This document shows, piece after piece, positions 60,172-64,000 of a stretch of 64,000 bases of DNA. How positions within the stretch are numbered: the stretch's first letter is position 1; the number at the start of each line of letters is the position of its first letter. The stretch is from NCBI GenBank assembly GCA_944391115.1, contig CALXSJ010000016.1, positions 1-64,000 on the forward strand, in the 5' to 3' direction. Source of the DNA: an uncultured Victivallales bacterium (GTDB taxonomy: Bacteria; Verrucomicrobiota; Lentisphaeria; Victivallales; UBA1829). A program made the translations under genes and the position numbers. The notes beneath the pieces are model-generated. The model had not been told where the DNA came from. It worked only from the letters and a program-made list of their open reading frames with translations, and did not search any database.

Positions 60172-62608
60172 GACAGACCTCGGATTGCATTGTACCGCGG
60201 ACCGGCGGCAGGTAGGCCAGCAGATGCGCGATATCGTCGTTTTCACCAATGAAAATTTCCCCGTCGGAGCCGGCGAGCATCACGTCGGCGCGGTGGACGA
60301 TCCAGGTCTTGGGCATTCTCGCGCGCAGGATCCCCTCGTCGGTCATTCCCTCCTCCGGCGTGTAACGGAAGAGATGGCAGACATCCGCATCCAGCCCGGA
60401 GATTCCCCAGAGCACGCCGTCGCGGTTGAAGCAGAGCGCGCGAATCCGGTTTTCAATGCCCGGCTTGCCGAGCGGGATCAGGCGCTTTGCATGCAGGTCG
60501 AGTCTGGCAAGGATGCCGTCCGCGGACGTTCCAAGATAAAACGTTCCGTCTCCGCACGGCGCCGCTGCCGTGAGCGTATTGAGATATTCGCGTCCCGCCC
60601 CGCACGGCAGTTTCAGGAGTGTCTCTTCAAATTGTTCCGTATCCGTGCGGAAGGCGGTCAGATAACCGAGCTGTCCGGAAAAATAAATTGTATCCCCGTA
60701 TGCAAAAAGGACTTCGGAAAGGTTTGCCCTGCGGACAATATAACGTTTGAAGCAGGGATATATGCGGAAGTGCCCAGATTCCGGGTCGAAACGGAAAAAT
60801 TCGCCGCCGGGGAAGGTCAGTCCATAGATTTTCCCCCGGTGCTCAATCATCCGGTAAATGCCGTCGCCGGGTGCTGCCGTGCCGCAGTCGCTGATTGCCT
60901 GGAGCGCATGCGGCGGAAGCGTGTAATATTTGGTGAATTCGCCCCGGTCGGTGGCTTCCCGCTCGTGGAAATACGCTCTTGCTTCCACCGTATTCAAGCA
61001 GTGCAACCTTCCCGCTCCGCCGTCCGGAGAAAAGGTGCCGAAATAGAGTTTCCCGTCCGGCAGGAGAACCATGCTGCGGCAGACTTCGGAGGGATTCCCG
61101 AATTCCGTCAGCGGCTGGAAATAACGAATCACGGGAAAATAGACGAACAGACGCGGCGTGCCGCCGTAAGCGGCGCCGAACAGCACATGGGAGGACGGTT
61201 CCTGAATCAGCGCTCCGATCCTGCCGCATCCGCGTGGAATCAGGGGGGTGGTTCCGGACATTCCTTCCTCCTGCGCAATCAGGGTGCCGCGCATCACGAA
61301 CGGCGAATTGTCGCGCGGCGTCACCGCGTAATATTCCCAGCGGTCGGCGGGAAGCCCTTCCGAGGGCGGCACGACATCCCTGCCGTAAAGAAGGCGTGCC
61401 TTCTCCTCCGGACGCTTGTCCACGCCGTTCCGGTTGTAGATGAAAAGGGAAAGCGCGTCGCTGCTGCCCTGCCGTTCGCCGCCGAAATACAGTGTGTTGT
61501 CCGAGGTGCAGCAGGCGGACGCCACCACGTTCAGGCAGGCGAACCCCTCAACTTCGATGCGCCCGAGGTCCTCCTGTTCCAGTGTTTCCGGATCCAGCGA
61601 GAAGATGTGCGGCGGAATCCGCTTGATTCCCTGCGCGTTGTAGGCGCCGAAGTAGAGCTTTCCATCGTGACCGACGATCAGCATGCGCGGGAAGAAGCGG
61701 TTGACCGGATAGCGGTCATGTCCGGGCGTCTCCTTTCCGAGAATTCCCAGATCGCGTATCGTACCGAATTTGCCCCGGCGGGGATCGTATTCAAAAATAT
61801 GATGGGTCATCCACGTGGTGCCGTAGAGTTTCTTTCCGTCGCGCGACGGAAGAAGATTGAAGATTCCCCGCCCGTTGTATGACGCCCAGTAATCGTCCGG
61901 GAGTCCGACGGGAAGCGTTTCCAGTTTTCCTTTGTCCGGAAGGAAGCGCAGCAGATTGCCCTGACTGTCGGAGGTGTAGACACACCCGTCCGCCGGGGAA
62001 TAGCAGGGACCGAGAAAATCGTGTTCGGCAATGCGCCCGTAATCGCGGATCTCGCCCGTTTTCAGATTGACGGCATGGAAGTGGCAGCGCAGAAATCCTG
62101 TGATGTAGACTTCGTCGCGTTCGGGATTGTAAGTCATCCATCGCGCCCCTCCGCCGGGAACGACGACGCCGAAGTCCGAGGTCGTTCCGCGTGCAGGATC
62201 GTGGATAATCAGGTGCGAACCGGTGAATTTCCGTTCCGGATCGTTGCAGACATGCCAGTAATGATAGGCGTCCTCTCCGACTGGCGGGGCCGTCATATGG
62301 GTGGCGGCGAGCAGCTTTCCCTCCGGAGTGAAACAGATCGCGGTATGGATTTTCGAATGCGGGTGACGGAGGCGGTCGCTTTCGCCGTAACGGATGACCT
62401 GTTCCAGATCCGCGACCTGCCGGATTGTGTCCGTCTGCGGATCATAGCACATCAGACGGGCGAATGATCCGGCGAATCCGACTTCGGCGCACAATGCGAA
62501 GTAGACTTTGTCGTCAGGCGAGGCCGCGGCGGCGTAGATTACGTCGTGATGCGCCTGATGTTCCGCAAACCGGATGGTGATGTTTTTCTGATCCGCGATC
62601 TGATCCAT
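60164..62608 (-). CDS. Double beta-propeller protein
   Basis: The start at 62608 (MDQIADQKN) follows AGGAGACAGCC; the frame is open to 62683 without a site. The 814-residue protein is built of repeated blades with FTPEGKLLAATHM, SPADGCVYTSDSQGNLLRFL, VGHDGKLYFGAYNAQGIKRI, LPDGKLYFGTFSPDGGAGRL and FNRDGVLWGISGLDADVCHL, enough for two propellers. There is no signal peptide. It could be a lactonase- or lyase-like enzyme or a binding scaffold; I see no catalytic signature. It overlaps the ceramidase-like gene by eight bases. Confidence 0.7.
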   Translation of the reverse strand: MDQIADQKNITIRFAEHQAHHDVIYAAAASPDDKVYFALCAEVGFAGSFARLMCYDPQTDTIRQVADLEQVIRYGESDRLRHPHSKIHTAICFTPEGKLLAATHMTAPPVGEDAYHYWHVCNDPERKFTGSHLIIHDPARGTTSDFGVVVPGGGARWMTYNPERDEVYITGFLRCHFHAVNLKTGEIRDYGRIAEHDFLGPCYSPADGCVYTSDSQGNLLRFLPDKGKLETLPVGLPDDYWASYNGRGIFNLLPSRDGKKLYGTTWMTHHIFEYDPRRGKFGTIRDLGILGKETPGHDRYPVNRFFPRMLIVGHDGKLYFGAYNAQGIKRIPPHIFSLDPETLEQEDLGRIEVEGFACLNVVASACCTSDNTLYFGGERQGSSDALSLFIYNRNGVDKRPEEKARLLYGRDVVPPSEGLPADRWEYYAVTPRDNSPFVMRGTLIAQEEGMSGTTPLIPRGCGRIGALIQEPSSHVLFGAAYGGTPRLFVYFPVIRYFQPLTEFGNPSEVCRSMVLLPDGKLYFGTFSPDGGAGRLHCLNTVEARAYFHEREATDRGEFTKYYTLPPHALQAISDCGTAAPGDGIYRMIEHRGKIYGLTFPGGEFFRFDPESGHFRIYPCFKRYIVRRANLSEVLFAYGDTIYFSGQLGYLTAFRTDTEQFEETLLKLPCGAGREYLNTLTAAAPCGDGTFYLGTSADGILARLDLHAKRLIPLGKPGIENRIRALCFNRDGVLWGISGLDADVCHLFRYTPEEGMTDEGILRARMPKTWIVHRADVMLAGSDGEIFIGENDDIAHLLAYLPPVRGTMQSEVCHE

Positions 62609-62679
62609 GGCTGTCTCCTGCTGCTGTTCTTCCCGGACGGGAAATTTTCCCCGTCCGGAGCTTTGTTTTATCACCTGGT

Positions 62680-64000
62680 TCACTCAATCTCCTCCAGACG
62701 GATGTCATCAAACCAGACCGTGCCGGACGCTCCGATGATGCTCGGCGCCAGATAGGCGACTCCCCCTTTCATGTCCGGAGGCGTCTGCACGACAAAACTC
62801 TGACGGAACCATCCGCGAGTTCCGATCAGTCCCTGCCATGGATGGAAATTGTTTTTCCCGGGAAGGGAAAGACGCATCCGTCCGCCGCAGTTGTTCTTTT
62901 TCGGGACGACATTTTCGAGGCGGATAAAATAGGAAAGGCAGTATTTCGTCCCGGGTTTAAGTCCGGAAATCGCCTGTTCCGCACTTGCATTTCCCACGGA
63001 GGAAAGCTGAATTCTGAGACTCTGTTTTCCCGTGACGAAATGATCCTTGTCAAGAGAAAGACTTCCCGACTGAATGCCCCACGCCCCGGCGCGGCGCCGT
63101 CCGTTCCGGATAACCGGATCGCTGCCGAAATCGGGATCCTTCACCAGATTTTTCGGACCATCCACATTCCGCAGAAGTTTTCCGAAGGAGTCAATGTCGT
63201 GATAATCCCTGACGAAGGGCCCCCAGACATACCGTTCGGCGGGATTGTGTGCGCGGCAGCGCGTGAAGTTCGCACGGAAATCCCCTTTTTCGATTCCCCG
63301 CATGTTTTTCTTGGGGATCGCAATTTCCGCAAACCATTTGCCGGGAGCGGACGAGACGGCTACTTTTGCCTCGCTGTCCCAGGTCCGGTCGCAGTCGAGT
63401 CCCGCGCCGATTTTCCGGCATTTCTGGTCGGCGAGCGAACCGGCGGCGTTGATCATCAGCTGGTAGTAGATTTTCTCGCTGTTTTCCGGATAGAAAAAGA
63501 GTTCGATCGAGGTGTCGCTCCACATCTGGAAATCGTCGCGGGCGCGGGGAAGCGTCCGCTTCACAAGTATTTCATCCGGTTCCGCGCAGACATACGCGAT
63601 ATAGAGTGTTTCCGCATCTTCCGTCACCAGGACGAACGTCTCCGGATAGCTCCCGCCGACTTCCCGATTCAGCGCCTGCAGTTTCAGCATGACTGCGTCT
63701 TTCCACGCTTTCTCATCGGGATTTCCGTCAATGGCAATCCGTTCCTTGGCGGGAAGCTGTTTCATCGGGACGGCAACCACCGCTTTGTTCCTCCTGTTTT
63801 CCAGATATTGCTTCGCACGATTGCGCATACCATCAAGAAAATGCTTCCGGATGTATTTGACGCGCGCCAGAGCGTCCGGATCCTTTGCCGCAAGCTTTTC
63901 GGCGAGGTCATAGCGCTTTGCAAAATCAGCAAGGCGTTCCGGCGAATAGATTTCTGTCCAGACCTCGTATTCGGAGGGCGCCACCGGCCGGGGACCGAGA
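62680..64000 (-). CDS. Protein with CBM9-like domain and C-terminal beta-sandwich, partial (5' end outside window)
   Basis: The frame is open from the window end to the stop at 62680, giving about 439 residues of the C-terminal part. The first 60 residues are helical (YSPERLADFAKRYDLAEKLA). Residues about 75-260 form a CBM9-like domain (KERIAIDGNPDEKAWKDAVM, then FQMWSDTSIELFFYPE, KWFAEIAIPKKNM). The last 150 residues are a CBM4-like sandwich ending SGTVWFDDIRLEEIE. This layout occurs at the end of large glycan-active proteins such as those with DUF4838. Without the N terminus, catalytic function cannot be assigned. It is 71 bases upstream of the propeller gene. Confidence 0.7.
   Translation of the reverse strand, partial: LGPRPVAPSEYEVWTEIYSPERLADFAKRYDLAEKLAAKDPDALARVKYIRKHFLDGMRNRAKQYLENRRNKAVVAVPMKQLPAKERIAIDGNPDEKAWKDAVMLKLQALNREVGGSYPETFVLVTEDAETLYIAYVCAEPDEILVKRTLPRARDDFQMWSDTSIELFFYPENSEKIYYQLMINAAGSLADQKCRKIGAGLDCDRTWDSEAKVAVSSAPGKWFAEIAIPKKNMRGIEKGDFRANFTRCRAHNPAERYVWGPFVRDYHDIDSFGKLLRNVDGPKNLVKDPDFGSDPVIRNGRRRAGAWGIQSGSLSLDKDHFVTGKQSLRIQLSSVGNASAEQAISGLKPGTKYCLSYFIRLENVVPKKNNCGGRMRLSLPGKNNFHPWQGLIGTRGWFRQSFVVQTPPDMKGGVAYLAPSIIGASGTVWFDDIRLEEIE

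Noticed and set aside
1-64000. CRISPR arrays, tRNA/rRNA genes and insertion sequences
   Set aside because: I saw no regularly spaced repeats, no tRNA-like T-loop consensus in a foldable context, and no transposase gene.

Overview
This window looks like a piece of a host- or plant-glycan-degrading chromosome from the phylum Lentisphaerota (a Victivallis-like bacterium). That is an inference from gene content, not from a marker gene. The signs are: pseudopilin genes with the FTLIELL signal scattered singly among carbohydrate-active enzyme operons; several GntR-type regulators with sugar-binding effector domains; many secreted hydrolases with N-terminal beta-sandwich modules; moderately high GC; AGGAGG-like ribosome binding sites; and strong use of TCC, GGA, CCG and GAA codons. 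That codon bias produces very long antisense shadow frames, which I have left out. I see no tRNA, rRNA, CRISPR array or transposase.

Positions 1-4805 look like the right-hand end of an integrative element that continues past the window start. It carries a partial gene, two coupled helix-turn-helix genes, an unknown 296-residue protein, a VapBC-type toxin-antitoxin pair and a tyrosine recombinase. Immediately beyond it, at 4806-4901, lies the first 31 codons of a pseudopilin gene. Homology breaks inside the conserved IAII-IL coding sequence, as if the element had inserted into the prepilin signal of that gene.

From 4902 to 64000 the window is a chain of regulated gene clusters. (a) 5044-10250: a GntR/LacI regulator diverges from a DUF5107-TPR protein and a GH101/GH129-like hydrolase. 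(b) 10349-25018: an AraC regulator diverges from an eight-gene leftward operon holding a clan GH-A-like secreted protein, a large unknown protein, a pseudopilin, three SGNH hydrolases in a row, a TIM-barrel hydrolase and a GH95-like enzyme. (c) 25531-27019: two small membrane proteins and a metallo-beta-lactamase-fold hydrolase. (d) 27279-29817: a GntR regulator, a Gfo/Idh/MocA oxidoreductase and a cupin, translationally coupled. (e) 30313-37414: a regulator that fuses a GntR helix-turn-helix to a solute-binding-protein domain, then a secreted protein, a pseudopilin, an M19 dipeptidase homologue and a 1040-residue beta-helix protein. (f) 38084-42629: a secreted beta-sandwich protein, a NagA-like amidohydrolase, an alpha/alpha-barrel protein and a creatininase-family protein, preceded by two palindromic sites. 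(g) 43008-54985: a GntR/LacI regulator diverges from a six-gene operon with a pseudopilin, an MFS sugar symporter, two chondroitin-ABC-lyase-like PL8 enzymes with the four catalytic residues in place, a GH29 fucosidase and an F5/8-type protein. (h) 55094-57646: a GNAT_C-type acyltransferase-like protein, then a MarR regulator and a nitroreductase. (i) 58070-64000: a sugar isomerase-like protein, a neutral-ceramidase-like protein, a double beta-propeller and a partial protein with a CBM9-like domain.

The overall design repeats: a local one-component regulator, a secreted or cytoplasmic degradation set, and usually one pseudopilin gene, with no pilus or type II secretion assembly gene in sight. 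The most unusual items are the element junction in the pseudopilin gene, the GntR-solute-binding-protein fusion, the recurring pseudopilin-in-CAZyme-operon layout and the paired palindromes at 37842-37953.
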